Shown: in pieces, positions 26,882-35,086 of the stretch
Layout of the letters: each line of letters opens with the position of its first letter
Position numbering within the stretch: position 1 is the stretch's first letter
From: Bacteroidales bacterium
Lineage (GTDB): Bacteria > Bacteroidota > Bacteroidia > Bacteroidales > WCHB1-69
DNA length: 44,112 bases
Reading direction: 5' to 3'
Assembly: GCA_024400835.1 (NCBI GenBank)
Contig: JAKSMC010000028.1
Span: forward strand, 1 to 44,112
The notes under the pieces: generated by a model
Databases searched by the model: none
The model's input: only the letters and a program-made list of their open reading frames with translations
Told to the model about the DNA's origin: nothing
Made by a program: the position numbers and the translations under genes

Positions 26882-27904
26882 ATGGGTCTATTTTCGATAT
26901 TTACTAAAGAGATCGCAATTGACTTGGGTACTGCTAACACCGTTATTCTCCACAATAACAAGGTGGTGGTGGATGAACCTTCCATTATTGCCATTGACCA
27001 AAAAACCAAAACTGTCAAAGCTGTAGGTAAAAAGGCTTTGATGATGGAGGGTAGAACTCCTCCCGGCATTATCACTATCCGTCCGCTCCGCGATGGCGTC
27101 ATCGCTGACTTCCAGGCAACGGAACTGATGTTGCGTGAATTCATAAAGATGACTGGTTCCAAGGGATACTTCTTCCCACCGGCTCTGAAAATGGTCATCT
27201 GTATTCCTTCAGGTATCACTGAAGTCGAGGAACGTGCCGTACGTGACTCCGCCGAACAGGCTGGCGCTAAAGAGGTCCGTATGATTCACGAACCTATGGC
27301 TGCCGCTATCGGTATCGGTATCGACGTGCTTGATGCCAACGGTAACATGGTTATCGACATCGGTGGTGGTACCAGCGAAATCGCTGTCATCGCCCTCGGC
27401 GGTATTACAACCAGTACTTCCGTCAAAGTCGCCGGCGACCGTTTCAACAACGACATCATCGACTATATGCGTAAAAAGCACAATATCGCTATCGGTGTGG
27501 CTACTGCCGAACAAATCAAAATCAACGTCGGTTCCGCTATCGAGGATCTTGAAAATCCTCCTGCCGACTACGAAGTCTACGGCCGTGACTTGCTCCAAGG
27601 CATCCCGGTTGCAGTCAAAGTCAGCCACCGCGAAATCGCACAGGCTTTGGACCGCTCTATCGTCCTTATCGAAACAGCTGTCAACAACGCATTGGAAAAG
27701 ACTCCGCCAGAGCTTTCCGCCGATATTTACAAGACCGGTATCTACTTGGCCGGTGGCGGCTCTCTCTTGCGCGGCCTCGACAAACGTATCTCCAAGAAGA
27801 CGAAACTGAAAGTCCATGTGGCCGAAGACCCGCTCAAGGCTGTTGCCCGCGGTACTGCTATCGCCCTCAAGAACTTCGACAAGTTCCCGTTCCTGATGAA
27901 ATAA
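26882..27904 (+). CDS. mreB: Rod-shape-determining protein MreB
   Basis: A 340-residue actin-like ATPase that organises lateral cell-wall synthesis. Visible actin-fold motifs are AIDLGTANTVILHNN (phosphate 1), IDIGGGTSEIAVIALGG (phosphate 2), the central RMIHEPMAAAIGIGIDV, and GIYLAGGGSLLRGLDKRI (adenosine). Length and sequence are canonical. Unlike most rods, mreC, mreD, a class B PBP and rodA do not follow; a terminator-like hairpin and a convergent peptidase gene come next, so mreB is transcribed alone here. Confidence 0.96.
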   Translation: MGLFSIFTKEIAIDLGTANTVILHNNKVVVDEPSIIAIDQKTKTVKAVGKKALMMEGRTPPGIITIRPLRDGVIADFQATELMLREFIKMTGSKGYFFPPALKMVICIPSGITEVEERAVRDSAEQAGAKEVRMIHEPMAAAIGIGIDVLDANGNMVIDIGGGTSEIAVIALGGITTSTSVKVAGDRFNNDIIDYMRKKHNIAIGVATAEQIKINVGSAIEDLENPPADYEVYGRDLLQGIPVAVKVSHREIAQALDRSIVLIETAVNNALEKTPPELSADIYKTGIYLAGGGSLLRGLDKRISKKTKLKVHVAEDPLKAVARGTAIALKNFDKFPFLMK

Positions 27905-27932
27905 CAATTGTCATTCTCTATATCTCTAATGA

Positions 27933-27966
27933 AAGAGGCGAGCCTGTGGCCCGCCTCTTATTTTAT
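27933..27966 (+). terminator. Likely terminator of mreB
   Basis: Stem AAGAGGCG with CGCCTCTT, extended inside by GCC-TGT-GGC, followed by the T-rich ATTTTATA. It is 28 bases after the mreB stop. The remaining gap to 28078 shows nothing I can support. Confidence 0.65.
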
Positions 27967-28078
27967 ATACCTACTTTCGTGATGTGATCTATGTGTTTTC
28001 CAATCATAGGATAGAATCCAATATACCATCAAAAAACAAAGTTGCCAATTCAAATCACTGATCACTGATTGCAGATCA

Positions 28079-30985
28079 CTATTTGATGATGTCTTTGTAC
28101 TTTACTTCCACGAGCTTGTAGCCCTTGGACAGTTCGTTGACGTCAATGCGTTTTTTGTCGCCGGCGACTGTGATGACGAGCGGGTTCCCAGCCACGTTTT
28201 TTTCGAAGAACTTGGCAACGCTGTCGAAAGTCGTATTTTCCAAAATATTCAGTTTTTCCATGCGCGGGTCATTTTTATAGCCCTGCTCTTCCCAAGATTC
28301 TATTTGTCCGGGTATGCTGCGGAAAGTCACGTAGTCGGCCTCGGCCTTCTTGATGGCGGACACTTTGGCGGTTTCGAACTTGTCGCGTTTTTTCGGAAGC
28401 TTCACCAACAATTCACGCATGGCCTGGCAGCCTTCGACGGTCTTGTCTGATTGTGTTCCGAGGTATCCGTAAATGTAGCCTGGGCGTCTGTTGAGGACAT
28501 CGTAAGAGTAGAATCCGTATGCAGAATAGCCCAATGAACGCAGTTCTCTGATTTCTTGGAAGATGACACCGGCCATGCTGCCGTCCATATACTCGTTGTA
28601 GGCAGAACATGCTGCTCTGCTTTCCGGATCATAAAGTTCGTGTCCTGGAATGTGGAAATAGATGTTGCTTTGCAGGAACTGCTTGTTGGAAGCTAAGAAC
28701 AATGTCGGCTCTTTGTGGGTTTTGATAGGACGAGCCATGCGCTTGCCTTCTTGGGCCTCGCTGGAAAGCCCGAATGTGTTTTCCAATGATTCTACAACAA
28801 CGTTGATGTCCGCATTGCCTACATAGGTGACGAATCCGTCATAATTGAGGACTTGGGCGAAACTGTTGAGCAGTTCGCGACCGGAAACTTTCTTCAGCTC
28901 TTTCAGGGACAAACCCGTCAGGAAAGGAGAGCTTTCGCCGTAGATGGCATAGTTGTAAAGGGCTTTTCCCCAGGTGCTGGCGTCGTTTTTCATCATCTTT
29001 TCAGATGCGGCTTCGTCTTCAATGATGGCGGCGAGCATCTTTTCATTGTTTTCCGGATGGAATATCTTTTCGTGGCAGAGACTGAGGATTTTGTCCAAGT
29101 CTTTGTCGAATCCGGAAATGTAAACGTATGTGCGGTCGTCGCTGGTGTAAACATAGAGCGATGCCCCCAATTGCTGTAAGGCGAGTTGGAATGCGCTGAA
29201 TGCCATCTTCTCACTTCCCTGCATGGACAGATAGTCGACGGCCGTGCTCAGTTTGGGGTCTGACAGCGTGCCGCGGTTGAAAGCTATTTTCATGCTGAAG
29301 AGGTCGTTGTGCGGGTTCGGTGAGCAGTACAGCGTGTACTTTTCACTGACGGGCATTTTGGTGACGGCCTTTGAGAATTCAATGTTCTGAGGCTGAATTT
29401 CGGCAACTTCCATCTTTTCGATGCCGAGAGCATATTCGGACTTGGCTTCGGTGTTCTTGGCAGCAATAGGCTTCCAAGTCGGTTTCTGCAACTTCTCGTG
29501 GTTCTTCACGCCCATACTGGAACGGAATGACATATAGTCTTGGCCGAAATACTTGTTGGCGATTTTCACCAAATCATCCTTTTTCAGATTGCGCACGATT
29601 TTTTCCTTCTCATAATAGTAATTCGGATCTTGCTGGTTCATGACCAGGTCGAGCAGGACGTTGAACTTGTTGTCCAAAGATTCCATGTCGCTGAGGTATT
29701 CTGTCAGGTAGTCCATTTTGACAGCCTCGAACAGCTGGTCGCTGAAGTTGCCCTGACGAATGGAGTCGATGGCAGCCATGATGAGCGCTTCGGCCTCTTC
29801 GTGAGATTGCCCGAGAATCTTCGGGGCGTAGAAAAATGCGTACATACCTTTCTCCAACATAGCGTAGTTGAAAGCTTGAACCATCAGCACTTTTTTTTCG
29901 GTGTTGAGTTTGTCCAAAAGTCCGGTCTGGGATTCGTTGTTCAGCAAGTTGGATAGAATGTCCAAATAGAGGGCGTCTTTGTCGGCGGAACCGACGGTTT
30001 GGAAACCGAGGATACCCATCTTGACGGGCGTTTCTTTGACGTTGACGATTTGCTGGCCTTTGAAAGGCTTCACCTCCAGGTTGAGGTTGGTGTTCATACG
30101 TTTTGCGGATTGGGCCAATGCCTTGTCCACGCCTTCGCCTTCGTTGCGCAGGTTGCCGATGGTCTTCTCCAAAAGCGGCCGGATGGTGCTGGCGTTGAAG
30201 TCGCCGACCAAAATCAAAGTCATATTAAAAGGATGATAGTAGGTGTTGAAGAATTTCTGCATGGCGGAAGTCTGCGGATTCTTCAAGTGCTCGGGCCAGC
30301 CGATGACGGGGCGCCCGTACGGGTGCTCGCCGTAGGCTTGTTGGATGGCATCTTCCATGAATACACTCATCGGATTGTCCTGGTACATATTGTACTCTTC
30401 GTAAACGGTTTCCAACTCGGTTTGGAAGAGGCGGAACACGGGGTTGCGGAAACGCTCGGTGTACACGTTCAGCCATTTCTCCAGTTGGTTGGAAGGGAAA
30501 TAGTTGTGGTAACATGTAACATCGTTGGAGGTGAAGGCATTGACCCCTTCGCCGCCCATCTTGCCTAAGATGACGTCCACTTCGTTAGGAATGGCGTAAT
30601 CTGTGGCCTTGTTGCTCAAATTGTTGATGTGCATCAGGATGCTGTTGCGGACGGCCACGTCCGTTTCACTGTGCAATTGGTCGTACAGCATGGAGATACT
30701 GTCGAGATAGACTTTCTCATTTTTCCAATCCAAGGTGCCGATGCGGTCGGTTCCCTTGAACATGATGTGTTCGAAATAGTGTGCCATACCGGTGTTGTCC
30801 GCCGGGTCGTTCTTGGCGCCAACATGTACGCAGACGGCACCGTAGATTTGCGGCTGCTCGTGGTCCTCGCAGAGAACGACGTTCATGCCGTTGTGCAACG
30901 ACATAGTGATGATTTTGTCGGTTTGTGCAGACAAACCGAATGCCAGCAATAAGCCAAAGGCAAGGAGCAATAATGTTCTTCTCAT
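28079..30985 (-). CDS. Secreted M16-family zinc protease (pitrilysin-like)
   Basis: A 968-residue protein with signal peptide (to about residue 20) and two M16 domain pairs. The inverted zinc motif HxxEH is His69-Tyr-Phe-Glu72-His73 in MAHYFEHIMFKG, with the downstream zinc glutamate in ETVYEEYNMYQDNPMSVF; the second half (from about 540) lacks a zinc motif and closes the chamber, as in pitrilysin. It probably degrades peptides in the periplasm. It is flanked by convergent mreB and divergent typA and is transcribed alone. Confidence 0.92.
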   Translation of the reverse strand: MRRTLLLLAFGLLLAFGLSAQTDKIITMSLHNGMNVVLCEDHEQPQIYGAVCVHVGAKNDPADNTGMAHYFEHIMFKGTDRIGTLDWKNEKVYLDSISMLYDQLHSETDVAVRNSILMHINNLSNKATDYAIPNEVDVILGKMGGEGVNAFTSNDVTCYHNYFPSNQLEKWLNVYTERFRNPVFRLFQTELETVYEEYNMYQDNPMSVFMEDAIQQAYGEHPYGRPVIGWPEHLKNPQTSAMQKFFNTYYHPFNMTLILVGDFNASTIRPLLEKTIGNLRNEGEGVDKALAQSAKRMNTNLNLEVKPFKGQQIVNVKETPVKMGILGFQTVGSADKDALYLDILSNLLNNESQTGLLDKLNTEKKVLMVQAFNYAMLEKGMYAFFYAPKILGQSHEEAEALIMAAIDSIRQGNFSDQLFEAVKMDYLTEYLSDMESLDNKFNVLLDLVMNQQDPNYYYEKEKIVRNLKKDDLVKIANKYFGQDYMSFRSSMGVKNHEKLQKPTWKPIAAKNTEAKSEYALGIEKMEVAEIQPQNIEFSKAVTKMPVSEKYTLYCSPNPHNDLFSMKIAFNRGTLSDPKLSTAVDYLSMQGSEKMAFSAFQLALQQLGASLYVYTSDDRTYVYISGFDKDLDKILSLCHEKIFHPENNEKMLAAIIEDEAASEKMMKNDASTWGKALYNYAIYGESSPFLTGLSLKELKKVSGRELLNSFAQVLNYDGFVTYVGNADINVVVESLENTFGLSSEAQEGKRMARPIKTHKEPTLFLASNKQFLQSNIYFHIPGHELYDPESRAACSAYNEYMDGSMAGVIFQEIRELRSLGYSAYGFYSYDVLNRRPGYIYGYLGTQSDKTVEGCQAMRELLVKLPKKRDKFETAKVSAIKKAEADYVTFRSIPGQIESWEEQGYKNDPRMEKLNILENTTFDSVAKFFEKNVAGNPLVITVAGDKKRIDVNELSKGYKLVEVKYKDIIK

Positions 30986-31020
30986 ATCTTTAATTAAAAA
31001 AGGTTGTTAAAAATAGGGCG

Positions 31021-31028
31021 CAAACATA
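31021..31028 (-). promoter_or_regulatory. Promoter -7 box for the M16 protease
   Basis: Minus-strand TATGTTTG followed by CGCCC, 36 bases upstream of the start at 30985. Confidence 0.6.
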
Positions 31029-31049
31029 AGATTTTTCCAGTCTTTTTTG

Positions 31050-31057
31050 TACTTTTG
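31050..31057 (+). promoter_or_regulatory. Promoter -7 box for typA
   Basis: TACTTTTG followed by CAAG, 26 bases upstream of the ATG at 31083. It lies inside the frame of a longer possible start (31047), which argues for the later ATG. Confidence 0.6.
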
Positions 31058-31082
31058 CAAGTTTTTAAGTAAAAAGTATAAG

Positions 31083-32900
31083 ATGCAAGAAATCAGAAAC
31101 ATAGCAATCATTGCTCACGTCGACCATGGCAAAACAACGCTCGTAGATAGAATTTTATATCAATCTAATCTCTTTAGAGAGAATCAGGAAAAGAAAGATC
31201 TTATTCTTGATAATAACGATTTGGAGCGCGAACGCGGTATCACAATCCTTTCCAAGAATGTTTCCGTACGCTACAAAGGCGTGAAAATCAACGTTATTGA
31301 TACTCCGGGACACAGCGACTTCGGTGGTGAGGTGGAACGCGTGCTCAATATGGCTGACGGTGTTCTCCTCGTGGTGGACGCTTTCGAGGGCCCGATGCCT
31401 CAAACCCGTTTCGTTACTCAAAAGGCTATTGAACTCGGTCTTAAACCTATCGTTGTCATCAATAAAGTCGATAAACCCAACTGTCAGCCGGAACTCGCTC
31501 AAGAAGCTGTCTTTGAATTGATGTTCAATTTGGGCGCCAATGACGAACAACTTGATTTTCCAACAGTTTACGGTTCTGCTAAGAACGGCTGGATGGGCCC
31601 GGATTGGAAAACACCGACCAACGACATCTCCTATTTGTTGGATACAATTATTAAATATATACCTGCACCAAAATCTGAACCCGGCAACTTGCAGATGATG
31701 ATTTCCTCTTTGGATTTCTCATCTTACGTGGGCCGTATCGCTGTGGGTCGTGTGAAACGCGGCAGCATCTCCTGGGGACAGAATGTCTCCCTCGTTAAAC
31801 GCGATGGCACTGTCCAACAATCCAAAGTGAAAGAGCTTTACGTTTTCGAAGGTCTCGGCAAGGAAAAGATCAAAACGCCGGTAGAAGCTGGCGAACTTTG
31901 CGCTATCCTTGGTCTCGATGATTTCGAAATCGGTGATACCGTGGCAGATTATGAAAATCCAGAACAACTGACGCCTATCAAGGTGGATGAGCCGACGATG
32001 AGCATGTTGTTCACTATCAATAATTCACCTTTCTTTGGTAAAGAAGGCAAATATGTAACTTCCCGCCACTTGCGCGACCGTCTCTTCGCTGAATTGGAGA
32101 GAAACCTCGCTATGCGCATTGAGGAAACGGATTCCCCTGACCGTATGAATGTATTCGGCCGTGGTATTCTGCACTTGTCTATCCTCATTGAAACGATGCG
32201 TCGTGAGGGTTACGAACTTCAAGTCGGCCAGCCGCAGGTTATCATCAAGGAAATCGACGGTCAGAAGTGCGAACCTATTGAGGAACTCACTGTACTCGTG
32301 CCAGAAGAGATGTCCTCCCGCGTCATCGACCACGTGTCCCGTAGAAAAGGCGAAATGCAAGCCATGGATACGTTGAACGACCGTGTACACTTGACCTTCA
32401 CCATTCCATCCCGTGGTTTGATTGGCTTGAGCAACCAATTGCTGACCGCCACCGAAGGTGAAGCCATCATCTCCCACCGCTTCATGGAGTTCCAACCTTG
32501 GAAGGGCGAAATTCCTGGTCGCCATGCTGGTTCTTTGATCGCAATGGAAACGGGTCAAGCTTACGCATACTCCTTGAACAAATTGCAAGACCGTGGTAAG
32601 TTTTTCATTGAACCGAATGACCAAGTTTATGCTGGTCAGGTTATCGGTGAGCACATCCGTCCGGGCGACCTCGTTATCAACGTCTGCAAATCCAAGAAGC
32701 TTTCCAATATGCGTGCAGCCGGTTCTGATGAAAAATTAGTACTTGCTCCAGCTATCAAATACTCTTTGGAACAATATATGGAATTCATTGCCAAGGACGA
32801 ATATCTGGAAATCACACCGGAATCTTTGCGTTTGCGTAAGATTATCTTGGACGAAACGGAAAGAAAACGTGCGGGCATCCGTGCCGAAAACGCACAATAA
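31083..32900 (+). CDS. typA: Translational GTPase TypA/BipA
   Basis: A 605-residue ribosome-associated GTPase related to EF-G, involved in 50S assembly and stress or low-temperature growth. G1 is [10 protein letters not shown] near residue 10, the switch I region [13 protein letters not shown]3 [16 protein letters not shown], and G4 NKVDKP. The C-terminal TypA-specific domain includes [19 protein letters not shown] and [20 protein letters not shown] start at ATG 31083 because the alternative upstream start would be within the promoter. Length is normal. Confidence 0.96.
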   Translation: MQEIRNIAIIAHVDHGKTTLVDRILYQSNLFRENQEKKDLILDNNDLERERGITILSKNVSVRYKGVKINVIDTPGHSDFGGEVERVLNMADGVLLVVDAFEGPMPQTRFVTQKAIELGLKPIVVINKVDKPNCQPELAQEAVFELMFNLGANDEQLDFPTVYGSAKNGWMGPDWKTPTNDISYLLDTIIKYIPAPKSEPGNLQMMISSLDFSSYVGRIAVGRVKRGSISWGQNVSLVKRDGTVQQSKVKELYVFEGLGKEKIKTPVEAGELCAILGLDDFEIGDTVADYENPEQLTPIKVDEPTMSMLFTINNSPFFGKEGKYVTSRHLRDRLFAELERNLAMRIEETDSPDRMNVFGRGILHLSILIETMRREGYELQVGQPQVIIKEIDGQKCEPIEELTVLVPEEMSSRVIDHVSRRKGEMQAMDTLNDRVHLTFTIPSRGLIGLSNQLLTATEGEAIISHRFMEFQPWKGEIPGRHAGSLIAMETGQAYAYSLNKLQDRGKFFIEPNDQVYAGQVIGEHIRPGDLVINVCKSKKLSNMRAAGSDEKLVLAPAIKYSLEQYMEFIAKDEYLEITPESLRLRKIILDETERKRAGIRAENAQ

Positions 32901-32939
32901 ACCACGATTCCGTACAAAAGAAGAATATACATTTTGAGA

Positions 32940-32987
32940 GGGGCCTTGTTCGAGCGGTTATGTCTTAGAAGAAGGCCTCGTTTTTTT
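32940..32987 (+). terminator. Intrinsic terminator of typA
   Basis: Stem GGGGCCTT with AAGGCCTC (8 bp, one G-U pair), a 24-base loop, then G and a run of seven T, 39 bases after the typA stop. Confidence 0.75.
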
Positions 32988-33025
32988 AAATAAAATGGCT
33001 GTTTGCCATGTGAGCTTTGATTTTT

Positions 33026-33048
33026 GACGTGGCACGCCACGTCTCTAC
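33026..33048. repeat. Dispersed palindromic repeat, second copy
   Basis: GACGTGGC and GCCACGTC form a near-perfect palindrome ended by TCTAC. Read on the minus strand it starts GTAGAGACGT, exactly like the palindrome at 22946-22971; the inner bases differ in a compensated way (TTGCATGCAA there, TGGCGTGCCA here). There is no T-run, so this copy is not a simple terminator. Confidence 0.7.
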
Positions 33049-33080
33049 AACCCATTATTCACTATTAATAATTCATTGAT

Positions 33081-33428
33081 ATGACCATCACCCTCAACAA
33101 CATGCACTTTTACGCCTATCACGGCTGTTTTGAAGAAGAGCAAAAAATCGGCACGCGTTTTTCCGTGGATTTAACATTGGAATATGACGGTACGAAGGCT
33201 GCCGCCACCGATAACGTGGAAGATGCGGTGAATTATGCATTGGTGTATCAGACGGTGAAGAAGGAGATGATGGTTCCTTCCCATCTTCTGGAAAATGTGG
33301 CCACGCGCATCATCCGTGCTGTCAAGGCCGACTTTCCTGCCGTGCAATGGGTGAAAGTGAAGGTCTGCAAACTCAATCCTCCGTTGGGCGGCCAGCTGGA
33401 CTACGTAGCGGTCGAAGCGGAAGAATAG
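33081..33428 (+). CDS. folB: Dihydroneopterin aldolase
   Basis: A 115-residue enzyme of folate synthesis that converts 7,8-dihydroneopterin to 6-hydroxymethyl-dihydropterin. Family signatures are FYAYHGCFEEEQKIGTRFSV near the start with the pterin-contacting residues, YALVYQTVKKEM in the middle and the lysine-containing VKVCKLNPPLGG at the end. Length is normal. It is convergent with the first ATPase gene, with no gap, and no other folate gene is adjacent. No obvious TAnnTTTG box precedes it. Confidence 0.93.
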   Translation: MTITLNNMHFYAYHGCFEEEQKIGTRFSVDLTLEYDGTKAAATDNVEDAVNYALVYQTVKKEMMVPSHLLENVATRIIRAVKADFPAVQWVKVKVCKLNPPLGGQLDYVAVEAEE

Positions 33429-34814
33429 TTATATTTCCGGTACCGGCATAGGTTTCACAATCAACTCCTCCTCCTTTTGTGCAGCGCGTTGTAAAAACAT
33501 CACATAATAGATAGGCATATAGATGATTTTTCCGACCTTGCGTACTTCTTGACCGTTATTGAAGACGATGGCTGAATGAATGTTGTATGTCGGTGTGGAG
33601 ATGAAATAATCCAGGGCGCTATGAACGGTATAGTCTTTGCCCGACTTTATCTCAAGCGGCAGAATGGTGAGATTTTGAAAATCATCTATAAGAAAATCAA
33701 CCTCTCCCTTCTTCTTATTATCATAATAATGCAAATCAAAACCGTGCGCATGCAGTTCCTGCGCTACTACGGATTCATAGACAGAGCCCAGATTGATGCT
33801 GTTTTCATCCTGTAGTACCGCATTGATGTTGGTATCGTATAAAATACCAGTTAGCAGGCCCACGTCATTTAGGTAAAGTTTGAGCAGATTTTTCTGTTCC
33901 GATTCGGAAAGCGGAAAATTCGGATTGCTGATAGCTTTAACTGGCAAGGTGATACCGGAGTTTGTCAAATATTCCCACTCCTTGGCATAGTCGGAAAACT
34001 GCTTATGCCCCTTGGTTTCTTCAATATTCTTCACGAAAATACGCTTTTTCTTGTTCTCCAAATTGGAGGGTACCATATCGTAGATGCTGCGTATCAATAA
34101 TTTGTGTTCCTCATCATACTGTGATGCGTCAATGCGGTACATTTTTTTGATGTCGTTTTGGACATCACGCACTTTGGCGATGTTGTTACTTTCAAGATAG
34201 ATGTTAATGGCCTCAGGTAATCCTCCAATCAGCAGATACAATTTGAACTGACTGAGCAGATAATCATGCAGCGCTTCGGATACGGACTCACCTTGCAAAA
34301 ATTGTTTTTTAGCCGCCTCAATCACGTTCTTGCCACATCCAAGCGCCAGCAGAAACTCTTCAAAGTCAAGAGGGTACATTTCTTCCACCGCAATGCTTCC
34401 AAGGGGAACAGAAGGCGTTTGTGCCAATGCAACTCCTAATTGAGATCCGCTGGCAATGTAAGTATAACGTGCCTCCTGATTGAGAAACTTAAGCATTGTC
34501 AACAAATGGGGATAACTCTGAATTTCATCAAGAAAAACCAGCGTGTTCTCCTTCTGGTCCAAACTGTTGCCAGCTATGGCGCTGATTTGCAGATAGAAAT
34601 CTGTCGTACTCTTCACCTTTGCAAAGAGTTGTTTGCCCTCCTTGTCTTCTTTCAAGTTTATCTCCACATAATTTTTGAAAAGTTTCTTGCCTACATATCT
34701 AATGAGGTATGATTTGCCTATTTGCCGTGCCCCATTAACCAATAAAATCTTGGAAGGTTGCGTCTTCAAATGATTTTCTATTCGTTCAGCGTATTTTCTA
34801 AAAAGCATAATCAA
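33429..34814 (-). CDS. AAA_14-like ATPase with C-terminal PD-(D/E)XK motif (ATPase 1)
   Basis: A 461-residue protein of the large ATP-binding family usually annotated AAA_14/DUF4143. Walker A is GARQIGKS (28-35) and Walker B LVFLDEIQ with Asp96-Glu97, followed by the sensor-like YIASGSQLG. After a long helical middle, residues 343-440 (GSVYESVVAQELHAHGFD and on) carry a restriction-endonuclease-like motif: Glu371, Asp373 in GEVDFLID and Glu388-x-Lys390 in PLEIKSGK. No signal peptide. It points away from a 33-bp repeat array (34942-35053) that separates it from a divergent secreted protein. Function is unknown; such ATPases are abundant and variable in Bacteroidota and archaea, which suggests mobile or conflict-related roles, but this is inference. 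Confidence 0.85.
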   Translation of the reverse strand: MIMLFRKYAERIENHLKTQPSKILLVNGARQIGKSYLIRYVGKKLFKNYVEINLKEDKEGKQLFAKVKSTTDFYLQISAIAGNSLDQKENTLVFLDEIQSYPHLLTMLKFLNQEARYTYIASGSQLGVALAQTPSVPLGSIAVEEMYPLDFEEFLLALGCGKNVIEAAKKQFLQGESVSEALHDYLLSQFKLYLLIGGLPEAINIYLESNNIAKVRDVQNDIKKMYRIDASQYDEEHKLLIRSIYDMVPSNLENKKKRIFVKNIEETKGHKQFSDYAKEWEYLTNSGITLPVKAISNPNFPLSESEQKNLLKLYLNDVGLLTGILYDTNINAVLQDENSINLGSVYESVVAQELHAHGFDLHYYDNKKKGEVDFLIDDFQNLTILPLEIKSGKDYTVHSALDYFISTPTYNIHSAIVFNNGQEVRKVGKIIYMPIYYVMFLQRAAQKEEELIVKPMPVPEI

Positions 34815-34904
34815 TTATTGTTTAGATAAAATATATTGATAATCAAACATATAAATAGACGATTTGGTTTTAATCTAACTGTTTTTCATTTTCGATTAAC
34901 GTTG

Positions 34905-34912
34905 CAAAAATA
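34905..34912 (-). promoter_or_regulatory. Promoter -7 box for ATPase 1
   Basis: Minus-strand TATTTTTG followed by CAACG. It would give a leader of about 85 bases. The 33-bp repeat array begins 30 bases upstream of this box, over or just behind the -33 region. Confidence 0.55.
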
Positions 34913-34941
34913 CAACTTTTATAATACAAACACGAAACTTT

Positions 34942-35053
34942 CGGGAATAATTCCGTTAAAAATACCTATAAAATCGGGAATTATTCCTGCAAAATATCGT
35001 GATAAATCGGGAATTATTCCGTTAACACGTCAGGTGAAATTAGGAATTATTCT
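34942..35053. repeat. 33-bp tandem array of GGAATnATTCC palindromes
   Basis: Four units with an exact 33-base period. The core is GGGAATAATTCC at 34943, GGGAATTATTCC at 34976 and at 35009, and AGGAATTATTCT at 35042. Unit flanks are also alike: units end in (A)AAT just before the next CGGG, and GTTAA follows the core in units 1 and 3. The core is an inverted repeat. Unit 4 runs directly into the -7 box of the divergent DUF6624 gene (35055). A single unit-4-like copy recurs at 37011-37027. Confidence 0.85.
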
Positions 35054-35054
35054 A

Positions 35055-35062
35055 TATCTTTG
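35055..35062 (+). promoter_or_regulatory. Promoter -7 box for the DUF6624 gene
   Basis: TATCTTTG followed by CGGCTCA, two bases after the last repeat core and 24 bases before the GTG start. The -33 region is occupied by the repeat, so activation or repression by a repeat-binding factor is plausible. Confidence 0.65.
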
Positions 35063-35086
35063 CGGCTCATTTTAATTCAACACATT

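Noticed and set aside
27209..27907. A 232-codon minus-strand frame opposite mreB
   Set aside because: Antisense to a canonical mreB; Asp- and Val-rich translation without features.
34942..35053. CRISPR array
   Set aside because: The repeats are degenerate outside a 12-base core, the period is only 33 bases with no spacers of typical size, and no cas gene is near.
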